Assembly (NCBI GenBank): GCA_009760885.1
Contig: CM019702.1
Coordinates: 53,977,282-54,041,281 of the forward strand
Source: Achatina immaculata
Lineage: Eukaryota > Mollusca > Gastropoda > Stylommatophora > Achatinidae
DNA length: 64,000 bases
Direction of reading: 5' to 3'
The notes beneath the pieces are model-generated. The model had not been told where the DNA came from. It saw nothing but the letters and a program-made list of their open reading frames with translations, and searched no databases. Numbering within the stretch: the first letter of the stretch is position 1; each line of letters starts with the position of its first letter. The position numbers and the translations under genes are program-made. Of the stretch, positions 1 to 11,485 are shown one piece after another.

Positions 1-59
1 ACGCAAAAATGCATTGTAATGTAAATGCTAGAGTAGAGTTCTTCAAATATCACAGACAC

Positions 60-395
60 ACAAAAATAAAAACGATATCTATACTACAATAGCTTAATAT
101 TGAAGAAGATTGGCTAGTAAAGAGGACTGAATAAAGAAAGCTTAAACATTTTGGACACATTAACCGTCATGATAATCTAGAGAAGGCCGTCTTGGAAAGG
201 TACATAATGGAAACAAGAAAGAGAGAAAGACAAATGCGAAGATTGCTGCAAGATATCATTGATGATCTGCAAATGGACGCATCAGCAGCAGGGCATCTTG
301 CTTACAACCGAGAGGCCTACATGAGTGCTGTTATGGAGGCAGGTTCTGCAAGGGGCATGCAAATGATTGAATGAATGAATGAGTGAGTCATCAAA
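60..395 (+). mobile_element. LINE 3' end (non-LTR retrotransposon fragment)
   Basis: From about 150 the plus strand reads in one frame as a LINE C-terminus: F-G-H-I-x-R-H-D-N-L-E-K, then a basic stretch, then D-A-S-A-A-G-H-L-A-Y-N-R-E-A-Y. The reading frame closes at 374. It is followed by a short TGAA/TGAG repeat (about 368-388), the usual simple-repeat tail of RTE-like LINEs. The same C-terminus occurs on the minus strand at 6985-7190 and at 62475-62700, so this is a local repeat family. The copy is truncated at its 5' end. Confidence 0.75.
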
Positions 396-2197
396 CAGAC
401 CTTATGTATATGAATAAAACAGCTCAGTTACCAGTTACTGATAAGAAACCGTTCCTTTGTTAAACTCTCAGTAACAGCTTCTAACATAGGGGAGAAACGC
501 CACAGTTCATACAACAACAAAGAAAGCTAACGTAGATGAATGACCAGTCACATGTTCTTCAACAGTTCAAGCAATCATGATACAGTAAACTGATTTGATT
601 CAGCCGGCTAAGTCTGTGGTTCGGTTTCCAATCAAAATGTTTAATATAGGAAGATGACAGGTGAGGACTGAAACAAAAACGATGGTAACCAACACAACAC
701 GCCCAAAATCAGGCATCAACCAAGACACAAAAAGCATTCCGGCTAAGTTCATTTTTGCCACTGGAATGAACACTTAGTCAAATGCCAATCTGACCCCAGA
801 GTCAAGACTTTCATCCAAACCAGAATAATTCACAGCATACTATATCTAAGAATCTCTCGTTGGCTGTGTCTTAAGAGGAAAAGAGCAAGCAGGCATCTGA
901 ACTACATTCTAATAAGTCCAGCATTGCAACCACTCTAACCGACCACAACAAACTCTAGACGAACATAAAACATCTCACAGCCACAGGTCACAAACTTCTG
1001 CCCTCAGATCATAAGACCCCAAGCTGGACAAAGAATAACCAATCATAACGCAGCCTAAATTAGCTGAGGGCCTGACCAGACAAGGGCATTAATCTAACTT
1101 CAAATCTGACCAAGGTCAATTCAATGTAATATCCAACCTCGAACGCAGAAAAAGAAGAAGAAGAAGAAGAAGAATTGCAGTCTCCCCTGTTCTGTTACAC
1201 CTGAAGCAGCCTATTTTCTAATGAAAGGTTTGCCCTAAAAAGGGCCATGTTGAGTGACATGAGACATCCATGCCACCATAACAAAGATAAATCTAATGTG
1301 AAAAAAATCACATGCCTATAAATGTTTTCAAGAGCAAATTTCAACCGTAAAAATGGGGGACAAAATTGAATGTACTTCAAAATTAGATCATATTATTTTA
1401 CATTAGATCATATTATTTTATATTATATTCTTTAAGATTAGTTGCCCTGAAGAGGGCAATGTTGAGTGTACAGACAACTGGAGTCTAATTGCAAATAAAA
1501 GAAATCAAAATCATAATACTAATATACAAATTTAATTCCCATCAAACAGACACAATAATGAAACATAGAAGACATATAACAAGAGGTCAATGCTGAAAGC
1601 TGGAATTTGTTTTCCTAAACTGCAGAAGAGTATATGCACTTAGGGCCATTTTGTATTTTTCTCACAAATGAAAGAGATAGAAAACCGTACTTCGTGTTAC
1701 AAAAATGCAGAGATATTTGCTTGGATGACTATATGGTTACTATAACGATCTGGATCTTTCAGTGTGATCTAAAAGTATGACCCTGAGATATAATTAGTGA
1801 GATTAAGAGATAATAGTTTACTTGTGGTCCTTCCAGTGTCTTAATTACTATTCATGGTACCAGATAACCAGTAAACAATGCGTTGGTACATAGTTGTTGA
1901 GACCATACTGGAGAACATTAACAACTATATACACCCAACTTAGACCACGATTTCACAATAACACATCATTTCATATCATGATTAAAGTCTTTTCTAGAAT
2001 AAAATTCGAAAGAAAGATTATATAAATGCAGTTGTCATGAAGTGTAAATACTCTATATGCCTGTTTAGCCCTGGCGGACATCTTGGATTTATTTATTTAG
2101 TTAGATGCTTCGACTAACTGAAACCACTCTAGAGTTGAGTCTAAGACTATGACATCTCATCAGAGACATTACAAAGCAGTACATGAGTAATTGGCTG

Positions 2198-2228
<31 letters not shown>

Positions 2229-3908
2229 TAGTAATATGATGTATGTTCGAAAATATGGGGATAATAGCGACTAAACTGTAATAGTAACAATTTTAAGATT
2301 AGGATCTGAGGCGAAACTAATGTGTGATTTTTTACATTCAATATTTAAACGTATTAAAGGGAAAAAATGAACTGAAGCGATTTTGATCACATATGGGTCT
2401 TAGATTACAGCGATGTTACACTGTATCCGACAGAAATGGAAGGAACGAGAAGACTAATCAAGAATTATAAATCTAATGAAAGGCGGAAAGTTTAGAGAAC
2501 GTGTGGAAATGGCTTTGGGCAGTTCCAGAATAAAAAAAGACGAACGAAATGTCTTTAGTAAACAAAGATTAGTCAACGGCCGAGAAGGCTAGCGTTAAAC
2601 TGTGTTAGAAATGAACGTGTGAGGGAAAATAAACGCAAAATTACTGCAAAATTTACTTCAATAAAAGACCTGGTAACTGGCAAGACTTTTGAGCTTATTT
2701 CCATATACGTAACACTAATAAAGCTTTCTTCTGGTGTAAACTGCTTAAACACAAAAAAACTTTGCCACTGACTTGGGCCCCAAGACTAACCTTAGTATGA
2801 AAACACAAGAAAACGTTGCAAACAGTTGTAATACACTGTAATTCACATGACTGTTATAATGTATATTTAGTCAACGGAAAAGAGTTATATACCATATTAT
2901 ATCAGATTCATGGTAACTGATATACAAAAATGTAGTCTATATCTTCACAAAAGCAAAAACATTCAAACCAAGACAATACACCACCAGTATCATGTTTTAG
3001 TTATGTAAAAGAGTAATGGATACTTTGGTTTTAACATTGTCAGTATGTCTTTTCTTTAAAGTATTGGTAAAGTAAGGGGAATTCATAACTTGCCAAAACA
3101 ATGAGATTACAGTAAAAGAAAATGCATTGACACTAGACTGTAAATGTAGTTTAAGCATGATAATGTCAGCGATTTAGGTATTCCGCAAACGTGATTACTT
3201 CAGTTTATAACTTATAATGTATAACAATACGATGTATTAATAAATCCATATGCTGAATGGATAAGTAAAATAAGAATAAGAAGCTAAAATGAAAACTACT
3301 CAAAACATAATTGTGAATGTACGTATTTAAGAAAATAAGTAATGCAAATACCACTGTGTGAATACTGTATATATTATATAGAAAGTTTCAGCACAGCGAT
3401 TCAAATGTCAGAGGGAAGATTGAGTAAGGAATTCAAGTAAATGTTAACTACCTTGACTAGAATTCAAGTAAATGTTAACTTTTTTACTTCTGTTTCCGGG
3501 GAATAAATAAAACAAGTGAGAAATATTTAACAATGAAAAAAGCTGATAATAATGACCCACATAAATGTTATTGAACAATTAATAGCACTTGAAACTTAAC
3601 CGATTCAGTAAATATTAGGAAAAGCAGTATGTAGTTGAATGACAACAGATAAAACTTTGACTAATTATGAAACATATTCTTGTTTGTGATCTCTGTGTCG
3701 AACACGTTGCAATGATTTATTTGGTCAGAGAAATGCATGTATTTATAAGCAATTACTGTCAAGATGACTCTAAACATTACTTGTGAATACATAGTTAGAC
3801 AGAGTGATTGCTTTTTGTTTTAAACGATTTCGTAAATGCATGTTTACAAAAGGTATAGGAAAATGAGAAACCACTAAAGTGTTCGTAAATTAAAGAAAAA
3901 AAAGAATG
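396..3908. other. Gene-poor stretch, no recognisable gene
   Basis: I see no receptor exon, transposase or reverse transcriptase motif on either strand. It holds a (GAA)n run near 1149-1173, which could be the tail of an undetected repeat, a duplicated AT-rich 20-mer near 1383-1425, an (AT)n microsatellite at 2197-2224, and a short direct repeat (AATTCAAGTAAATGTTAACT) near 3430-3480. Base composition is AT-rich throughout. Confidence 0.6.
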
Positions 3909-4022
3909 AAAGAAACATATTTCACGCTGACACTTGTGTACTTAAAGAAACATATTTCACGCTGACACTTGTGTACTTAAAGAAACATATTTCACGCTGA
4001 CACTTGTGTACTTAAAGAAACA
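3909..4022. repeat. 36-bp tandem repeat, three copies
   Basis: A 36-bp unit beginning AAAGAAACATATTTCACGCT repeats three times in a row with no mismatch that I can see, followed by a 10-bp partial copy. Perfect identity between units suggests a recent expansion. Confidence 0.9.
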
Positions 4023-4375
4023 TCTATCGTTATGTCCGCAAACTCATTTTAATTGTTGAGATCTACTCACCAAACATGAACCTTTCCAAGTCAAAGACCG
4101 TGACATTTTAATACCAGTTAATTAAGTTCTAACAAATATGAATAAAACTGTGCTTGTTAATATAATGGTTAAATCACAACAGAAGCAAGCTTTATTTCTT
4201 ATTGTAACAATAACAATGATGTACAAAACACAAGATGCAGTGCTTCTCCACTATACGAAAACAGACACAAATTTAAAAAATAAGTGATAAAAAACAATAA
4301 GTGATAAAAAAAGAATGTTCGGTAAAAAAAGAATTGATATAATATAGACAAGGGTTCGAATTTAGAAAAAGGATA

Positions 4376-4884
4376 GAAGTGAAGTAAGAGAATAGAAGTG
4401 AAGTAAGAGAACAGAAGGGAAGTAAGAAAATAGGAGTGAAGTAAAACAATAGATTTCAAGTATGGAATAGACTTGAAGTTATAGAATAGAAGTAGAGTAA
4501 GAGAACAAAGATGAAGCAATTAACAGGCTTGAAGTAAGAGAGTAGGACTGAAATACGGAAAAGATTTGAAGTAAGAGAATAGAAGTGAAGAGTAAAGGAA
4601 TATAAGTGAAGTAAGAGAATGGAAGTTAATTAAGAGAACAGAAGTAAAGTAAAATAATAAAAGTGAAGCAAGAGAATACAAGTGAAATATGATAATAGAA
4701 CTGAAGTATGAGAATGGAAGTGAAGTAAAAGAATAGAAGTGAAGTATGAGAATAGAAATGAAGTATGAGAATAGTAGTGAAGTAAAAGAATAGCAGTGAG
4801 GTATGAGAATAGAAGTGAAGTATGAGAATAGAAGTTAAGTAAAAGGGTAGAAGTGAAGTATGGAATAGAAGTGAAGGAAGAACA
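4376..4884. repeat. 19-bp minisatellite, about 27 units
   Basis: The stretch is built from degenerate 19-bp units close to AGAATAGAAGTGAAGTATG. Units in 4680-4860 are the most regular. Earlier ones carry substitutions and indels. Long open frames on the minus strand, rich in Leu, Ser, Phe, Tyr and His, follow from the repeat and are not genes. Confidence 0.85.
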
Positions 4885-6059
4885 TATCTGAACTTGACTG
4901 AGATCGAACGCTTCAGGTCTTAAACAGTGAAGTCTGGAAAATTTCAATTCACTGACGTGAAGTTTAATTAATAAAACCGAATTGTCTTCTAGTGCTCTCA
5001 AGGCGGACAGATTATCTAATACTGAAGATCGAAATTAAGCAGAGTTTAGTGGAACTAGAAATGTACCACGACATACAAAAACAAGTCGGACTGAATATAT
5101 ATTCAGATTTCCAAACCATCAAATGGAATACTCATTTTATAGTCTTTATTAGAAATATACAGAATAGCAATGTTTTTGCTTTGGAAAACACATTTTGGAG
5201 TTTTAACGTGCTGTTTATTTCTTGTGTGGTGTACTTTAACTAGAAATTACTGTTGTGCTTAGAAATTGTAATATATCTTTCTTGCCTTTAACGCACATTT
5301 CTTTATGCAGATAGTACTTGTATATGACTATGTTTTCCATCTCGTTCTCTTCTTGAAGAAAATTTGGAAGATTATTTCAGATGGCAGGCAGATATAATTT
5401 AGCAAAAATTATATTTAACACAGTTTGAACTACAGAATGCATGTCCTTGAAATATGAAGCATTAAGCAGCAATTATTAGAAGGTCACTATAAACAAAGCA
5501 AGGTAAACACTGAACGATATGTCGTGATGTACGTTAGTGTTTTGATAAAACTGTACGCATCTGAGACGTGTATGGAAAATATGACTGTGTCTACCAGAGT
5601 TACACGATATTTGATAGTGATGATGTTATTTTTCTTTGACGGCTATATGCTACCTCTCTTATGGTGCTCCTAGTAACAGTTTCAGTCTAGCTGAAGGAGC
5701 AAATCTGGTTATGTGATATGCAAAAGAAGCTGCTATTTTTTAAAGTCAGCACTTTAGGTTAAACAGTAGAACTCATACATAACGAGATAGCATACTTGTG
5801 GACTGCTCACGTCTCCAGAAAAACAGAACAACAAACAACAGCAGCCTATATTTAACGTTTGTTTTAAAATCATATTTTCTGGTAGTAAGGAAACTTTACC
5901 CACAGAGACTATTCCATTTTATAGCTAAACAAATTCTCATCACAAAGCCTCGTCAATACGTTGTGTATAATTCTTCATTCCTTCTTGTTAGCTTAAAAGT
6001 ATGGCAGTTATTCAGAAAATAATGTTTAAGGTTTCCCCCTTCCTCTGGACCTGTTTTAT
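4885..6059. other. Region upstream of receptor gene A, no gene recognised
   Basis: Only short open frames with no family resemblance are present. If gene A has a 5' untranslated exon or promoter it should lie here, but no TATA-type or other core element stands out. Confidence 0.4.
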
Positions 6060-8644
6060 GTGATACCTGTATCTAGTGTCACTCTCTTGTACTCGCTGGT
6101 ATTAGTCCTGGATGTTTCGCTTCTGCATGCGGGCAGTGACAATGTTATGATGATGATATTAGGAAACTACTCCAATTATGAAGTTTCTGCTATCAGGAAG
6201 ACAGACTTTCTTCATGAAGTGACTTTAGTTTTTACATGGATTGTCATTTGTGTCTTATGTCAAGTGATAGATGTTTTTGGTGTTATAACAAACATCATCA
6301 ACATCATGTGCTTCGTTAGACAAGGGTTCAAGGAAACTGTCAACGTGAGTCTCTTAGGTAATGATATGTTAATCAAAAATGCTTATAACATGTCAGTTTT
6401 AACTCTCTGGAGTACGTTAAGATTATGCATGTGACTTCTAAGGCCACATTCAAGATGTTATATTTATGAAAAATCATGAAAGCTGAACTCGAGAAGTTAA
6501 AAATATAGCCACTATATGGGGGCATATTGGGTTCCCTATCTTCTTAAACGTATCTGTAACGTGTCATGGCGTCATTTTCTTTTCCAGATCCAGAAAAAGA
6601 CATATCTTTTTCTACAGATGAGTGCTTGGAACACGTGCATTTGGAGCAGAACATGAGAGGTGCACGCACTAGCCATTTAACTACTCAGACATCAGTAAAG
6701 CAGTACTGAGGGCGTGCAACTTTCTATCTTTGTAACAGCGAGATGTTCTTTGCAGCCGATGCTTTAGAGATGTTGAGCCACAGCATCGTATGGGCGTGGG
6801 AGAGACTTATGGCGGCTACTTTTCCAGTCCCTGAGTACAGCTAAAAGCAGCTGGTGTGCAATGCTTCTTTAGGAGACTCCACCACCATGGGGACTATGGC
6901 GATCCCTGCTCCATTAAGCAGGCTATGCCTGTTACTGGGGGTACCCGGAGAGGTGAAACAGGGTCCCATTTGGATGTCCCTTGCGGAACTTTGCCTCCCT
7001 AACAGCACTCCTGTAGGTCTCTCGGTTGTGAGCAAGATGCTGCTGATGATGCATCCATTTGTAGGTCCTCATTGATGTCTTGCAGCCATCTTCGCCTTGG
7101 TCGTCCTCTCTTTCTTTTTCCCATTATGTAGCCTTCCAAGATGGTCTTCTTTAGATTATCATGACATTTCACGCGTCAATTAATAAATGAGTTTCCTAAT
7201 TGTATACACTATGACTTTAACAGTTGACCTTTCGGAAATAAAAGAATAACTCGAACTGGACGCCGGTTATAAGGACTGACTAGACAACGACCAAATGCTT
7301 TGTTTTCTTTAGTGGCTATCACTGGTAACATCATCAAAACTATAATAACGGAGTGTGTACGCAACGTAAGACCAACTGTATGATTTATTCAGGTCTGGCT
7401 GTCTGTGACCTATGCTGCCTTATAACGCAGATCTGGACAAACATCTTCTTGACTCCTACTCTTAGAACAGCAGATTTACCTTTCTCTACCACTGATGTTT
7501 TCTACCTGATATCAGCAACGCCACATGTTACCTTCACTCGAATGAGCAGTTGGATCACAGCTGTAATCACACTAGAGAGATGTCTGTGTATAATAGCGCC
7601 TTTGAAGGTGAGTATGTCAGGGTATTTGTTCTTCTTCTTCTTCTTCGTTCGCTTCTACCACCAAAAACCGCACTGTGATCCTACTGAATTCACGCCTGTG
7701 GTCCTCGTTAGGTTCCGTGGTCTCCTGTGTAGTCCCCGAAAAGACCACACGAGATCCACGAGAGGACCAAAAGAGGTTCAGAGTATCACAGGGCTTTAGC
7801 CTGTATTCTTGGTGGGTCTCGGAAGCGGGATTGCGTGACACCATGGTTTTCATTGCACCAGTTTAGTCTAGGGTTGGGCTTTCTCACCGGAGGACCTCGA
7901 CGTGTTTAGGATATCAGTGCATCCCCGCTGGGTGAGAGGCGGTAGCCCACCCAGGCCAGAGTTGGAGTTTCCACCTGAAAACCTAGACGTGTTTTGAGAT
8001 ATATTTGTTCTTGATTCTCTGGTAAGATCAGTTCAAAACTAATGCCTATTTTACTTTCTCACATTTCACTGATTGTAAATAAGTGATTGTATATAGTGCT
8101 GAATCTTGAGAACATATGGAATTCAAAAGTTATAAGGACAAAAACCAAGTTAAGACTATTCAATTCAAATGTAATATCCACCCACATTTATGCATGCGAA
8201 AGCTGGAAAACAACTCAAGAAATAGAAAAGAAATTAGACTCTTTTGAAAACAAATGCCTAAGGAAAATACTCGGCATCAAGTGGAATGAATTCAAGAAAA
8301 ATGCAGAGATAAGACAGATGACTGAACAACAACCAGTCTCATGGGTGATCAGGAAAAGGAGATAGACATATGTTGGTCACTTGATGAGAAGAAATGATCA
8401 GAGAATCCCAAAACAGGCTATCAAGTGGAACACAACAGGCCGAAGAAAAAGAGGCAGACCGCGTGAAACTCTGAAGAGGACATTATTAAGAGAGGCCAAA
8501 TTAACAGGCATAAAATCCTTTGATGAGGTTGAAAGACTCGCCGAAGACAGGAAAAATTGGCGAACTACTTTGCGAGCCCTATGTGACGTTTAACGGCACG
8601 GGAAAGATATAAGATATAAGATATAGTGGTGGTGGTACTTTACA

Positions 8645-8712
<68 letters not shown>

Positions 8713-9562
8713 CAATGCCTCTTCTACACTTACACTTACTTGTTCTAGTTAAAAATGAGATTTGTGCAAATAATGTAGAAAACAACGTCTTACTCCGATG
8801 CAATACACTAACGTGCATATTATAGACATACTTTTGTATGTATTTTTCTTAACATGGTAGTCTTAAATACAAAGAACGGGTATATATCAGTCCATGTGTG
8901 GTCAACATGTTTTCAGAATTTTTATGGAGAACTGTTTTCCTTTTTTTTTTTATAAACAGATTGAAAGAATCTTGACACCAAAACGGGCGGCGATCATTAT
9001 CATGTGTCTTTTGATCGTACTTATCTCATCTTCCGCCCCTGTGTATGTTGTGAACAGGTTGGAGTGGAAATTCTCTCCTGCTAGTAATAAGACTATTCTA
9101 GGCCTTGTCTTTACTGAAGATCGGGAGAAGGTTGAGAGAATTTCTTACGCAATCAACAACTTTTCCCTGCCTTTTGCAGCTTTCACCGTTATAGTGATCT
9201 GTACGATACTGTTGACAATCTCTTTGGAAAAGAGACGAAAATGGCTACAATCAGTGGTGTCTGATTCAAATTCTGTAGTTTCTAATCGTAGCCAGAAAGT
9301 GGCCAAGATGGTTGTTATGATTTCTGCTCTATTTATTGCTAGTTTTATTCCAATGGCCATAGTTTTCTTCGCTTTTGTTTTTGAACCTGAACTTAATGTT
9401 GGTGGTAAATACCTAAATATTTCTATAATAGCAGGTGGCGTGGCGCTTGTACTAGAAGGAATAAATTCATCCTCCAACATTTTCATATACTACTATATGA
9501 GCTCAAAATACAGAATCACGCTGCGACTTATATTCTGCATGAGCAAAGCTACAGACCGCTAA
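6060..9562 (+). CDS. Chemosensory-type class A GPCR, gene A (three coding exons)
   Basis: Predicted plasma-membrane seven-transmembrane receptor; ligand unknown. Exons: 6060-6357, 7393-7607 and 8960-9562, giving 371 residues. A second start at 6147 (M-M-M-I-L-G) gives 342; a possible acceptor (GGGCAG) just before it, and the same pattern in gene E, make the shorter form plausible. Splice sites are TTAG|GTAATG (phase 1) and GAAG|GTGAGT (phase 0); acceptors end in CAG. In the long form TM1 is about 55-85, TM2 98-119, TM3 136-162, TM4 182-201, TM5 236-258, TM6 286-311 and TM7 323-349. Class A marks: T-N-I-I-N in TM1, L-A-V-C-D in TM2, E-R-C in place of D-R-Y, S-F-I-P in TM6, N-I-F-I-Y in place of N-P-x-x-Y. 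Likely N-glycosylation sites are N-Y-S near the N-terminus and N-K-T in loop 2. The style matches gastropod chemosensory receptors (family knowledge); odour or taste sensing is inferred. Gene E is the closest paralogue, roughly three quarters identical over exon 3 by eye. Confidence 0.87.
6985..7190 (-). mobile_element. LINE 3' fragment in intron 1 of gene A
   Basis: Read on the minus strand it gives C-H-D-N-L-K-K-T-I-L-E-G-Y-I-M-G-K-R-K-R-G-R-P, then D-L-Q-M-D-A-S. This is the same C-terminus as the fragments at 60-395 and 62475-62700. It is out of frame after that, so it is a dead copy. It lies within the first intron of gene A, antisense to the gene. Confidence 0.75.
7616..8090. other. Intron 2 of gene A, 5' part; possible unknown repeat
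   Basis: Starts with a (TTC)n run near 7628-7645, followed by about 350 bp that are more GC-rich than the surroundings. The edge resembles a repeat tail read on the minus strand, but I cannot name a family. Confidence 0.3.
8091..8628 (+). mobile_element. 5'-truncated LINE in intron 2 of gene A, with target-site duplication
   Basis: The insert 8099-8620 is nearly the same sequence as 41720-42230, the 3' end of the LINE at 40556-42238. It ends in the same tail built on ATAAGAT. It is flanked by an exact 8-bp direct repeat, ATATAGTG, at 8091-8098 and 8621-8628, as expected of target-primed insertion. The reading frame has at least one stop (after about residue 92), so the copy is inert. It lies in the sense orientation in the intron. 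Confidence 0.9.
8645..8706. repeat. (AC)n(AT)n microsatellite
   Basis: A run of AC dinucleotides passes directly into AT dinucleotides in intron 2 of gene A, immediately after the LINE insertion at 8099-8620. Confidence 0.95.
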
Positions 9563-10080
9563 CTGAAAGTTACTTCTACAGAAATCGCATAGTTTAAAAC
9601 ACTTTGTGATAAGATTACTTTTAATTCAAATGCATATAAGGTTCTCCAGAATATTAGAAAATGACATATTAATAGTATTAACGTTTATAAGTCCGCATGA
9701 TGTTAATATTTTAAAAAGTATATTTCCTTCATTTTTTTTTGGTAGCATATGTCGGCTATTCATGTATATTTGTGTACATCGTCTTTTCTTACACATATTG
9801 GTTGTTCTTAATTTGAATATTTTAAAAAAAGCCAGCCATATAGTTGTTCAACAACTTGAGTATCTCATACTGGATTCTTATATGTCCTTCAGTTATATGT
9901 ACTCATCTTGCTTTCCGCCATTCTTGTTTCTGTCCATTGTCTTCACTCTTTCTGTCTTTGTGTAAAACTGAACCACACATCCATCTTTATTCTTTACTAT
10001 AAGCACTTTGACCACAGTTGTCATTTCTTTTTTGTCAAAGCTTTCTACACCAGGTGAGACCTAGGGTAAGCAGTTCTTAC
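9563..10080. other. 3' flank of gene A, no gene recognised
   Basis: AT-rich sequence after the gene A stop codon. It probably includes the 3' untranslated region. I see no clear AATAAA signal close to the stop and no coding motif. Confidence 0.4.
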
Positions 10081-10520
10081 TAGCGACAACAACACTGGGG
10101 AAGTAGATACGAGTATGTGGAACTGCCATTAGTTTTCAAGGCACCCACCCACTTCTACTGGTAAACGTCTACGCCTGCAATGCAACAATCGAAGAACAAT
10201 TACACCAGTTCTTGAACAACAACATAAAGCAGAAAGGAAGCTATTGTTTATTTAAAGGCAATTGTGAGATGTGTGAAACAAAACCACAAAGAAGCAGGCT
10301 GTAGAACTGGAACTAATCTGCTTTAACGAAGGTAGAACGACCAGGATGGCAGACGGACGAGGTTATGAAGATTATGTCATTGACTTGACGTTGTAATCAT
10401 CAGCCTTGGCTTCAAACTGTCGTTCAGATATCCTAGGAGACCATGATAGATACGACGGTCAATATAATGTCTTAGTTAAATGGGCACTGTTACGAAGCAC
10501 GAAAACAATACTGGCATCTA
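10080..10520 (+). mobile_element. Possible LINE endonuclease relic
   Basis: A frame near 10150-10240 reads L-L-L-V-N-V-Y-A-C-N-A-T-I-E-E-Q, like the loop of a LINE AP-type endonuclease (N-V-Y-A-P). Further on, near 10430-10490, G-D-H-D-R-Y-D could be a decayed S-D-H-x-x-V. Frames are broken between these pieces. An ACA/CAA repeat follows at 10639-10665. The assignment is tentative. Confidence 0.35.
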
Positions 10521-11126
10521 GTTTTTGTGAGAGTTAAAGTATTTTCCTGCCTGTTTAAGGCCAGACTACTTCATGTCCCTGGAGCCGTAGCTCACCGCAA
10601 CACTTATAGGGAGCTTCTCAACAGAGCACACACATGTTGCTACAACAACAACAACAACAACAACAAAACCAAACTAGATAACACATATCAATGTCAGATC
10701 AATGTATTCTCTCTAGTTACCGAACACCCTGACGCATGCTAAAACTGTCACTTTATTTAATGTCCGAGTATATGAGGAAAGCCTAGGATATTTTAAGCCA
10801 TTTCACAACTATCAACAACCTGTACAAATGCCACCCATTTGTACTGACCGTCCTTCATCTCCCTCTCTCTCTTTATCTCTACTCTGACGTCATAGTACTC
10901 CCAATCCTTCCTTTCGCTCGCTCGACTCTTCCACTCTTTCCCCTTAGGTAAAGACCTAAATCTGGTTGCCTGCTGTGCTTCGTTTCGATATGTATTCCTA
11001 CTAGCAATGGGTATCTCTTCCTAGCTGAGTTCTTGAGCAGAGACATTCTTGTTGTTGCCCCTGGTAACACGTGATATTGAAAGTACCTCCACCAGAAACG
11101 CTGTTTTAAACCTGCACTACATTACA

Positions 11127-11240
11127 TTTAATATATCGCTCTTGGAGAACGAACGCAAACTTGTAAAGAGAGCTTCTGTTATTACTTGGAGGTTTTAGAA
11201 AGCCCTTGTTGTAGTGTGTACGGAAAAGAAAACAATTGCA
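11127..11240. other. Conserved non-coding block downstream of gene A
   Basis: This block aligns with 14745-14860 and 26230-26335. Shared words include TTAATATATCG, GCAAAC, TAAAGAGA and CTTGTTGTAGT. The other two copies lie just after the putative terminal exon at 14481-14676 and its copy at 26000-26164. No convincing protein is encoded. It may be a 3' untranslated or regulatory segment of an ancestral gene copied along with the receptors. Confidence 0.5.
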
Positions 11241-11273
11241 CATACCTAAACAGGAATGAAAAGATGTTTTTGA

Positions 11274-11274
11274 T

Positions 11275-11309
<35 letters not shown>

Positions 11310-11369
11310 TATATATATAAAACGTATCAGCAAAAAAACTACGTAACAGACCATGATTATTCCTACGCC

Positions 11370-11404
<35 letters not shown>
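11274..11404. repeat. (AT)n and (AG)n microsatellites
   Basis: (AT)n lies at about 11274-11319 and (GA)n at about 11375-11404, separated by ordinary sequence. Confidence 0.95.
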
Positions 11405-11407
<3 letters not shown>

Positions 11408-11485
11408 ATACACGTTTCCTTTCTTTAATAACGCTCGTGCACATAGCTCCAATGGTTTTACTGCTAGGAAACAGCAGTAGCACAA

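Noticed and set aside
4630..5001. 123-residue minus-strand frame rich in L, F, S and Y
   Set aside because: Most of it is the 19-bp minisatellite read in one frame.
5798..6022. 74-residue plus-strand frame just upstream of gene A as a possible extra exon
   Set aside because: No hydrophobic or family pattern and no equivalent upstream of genes B or E.
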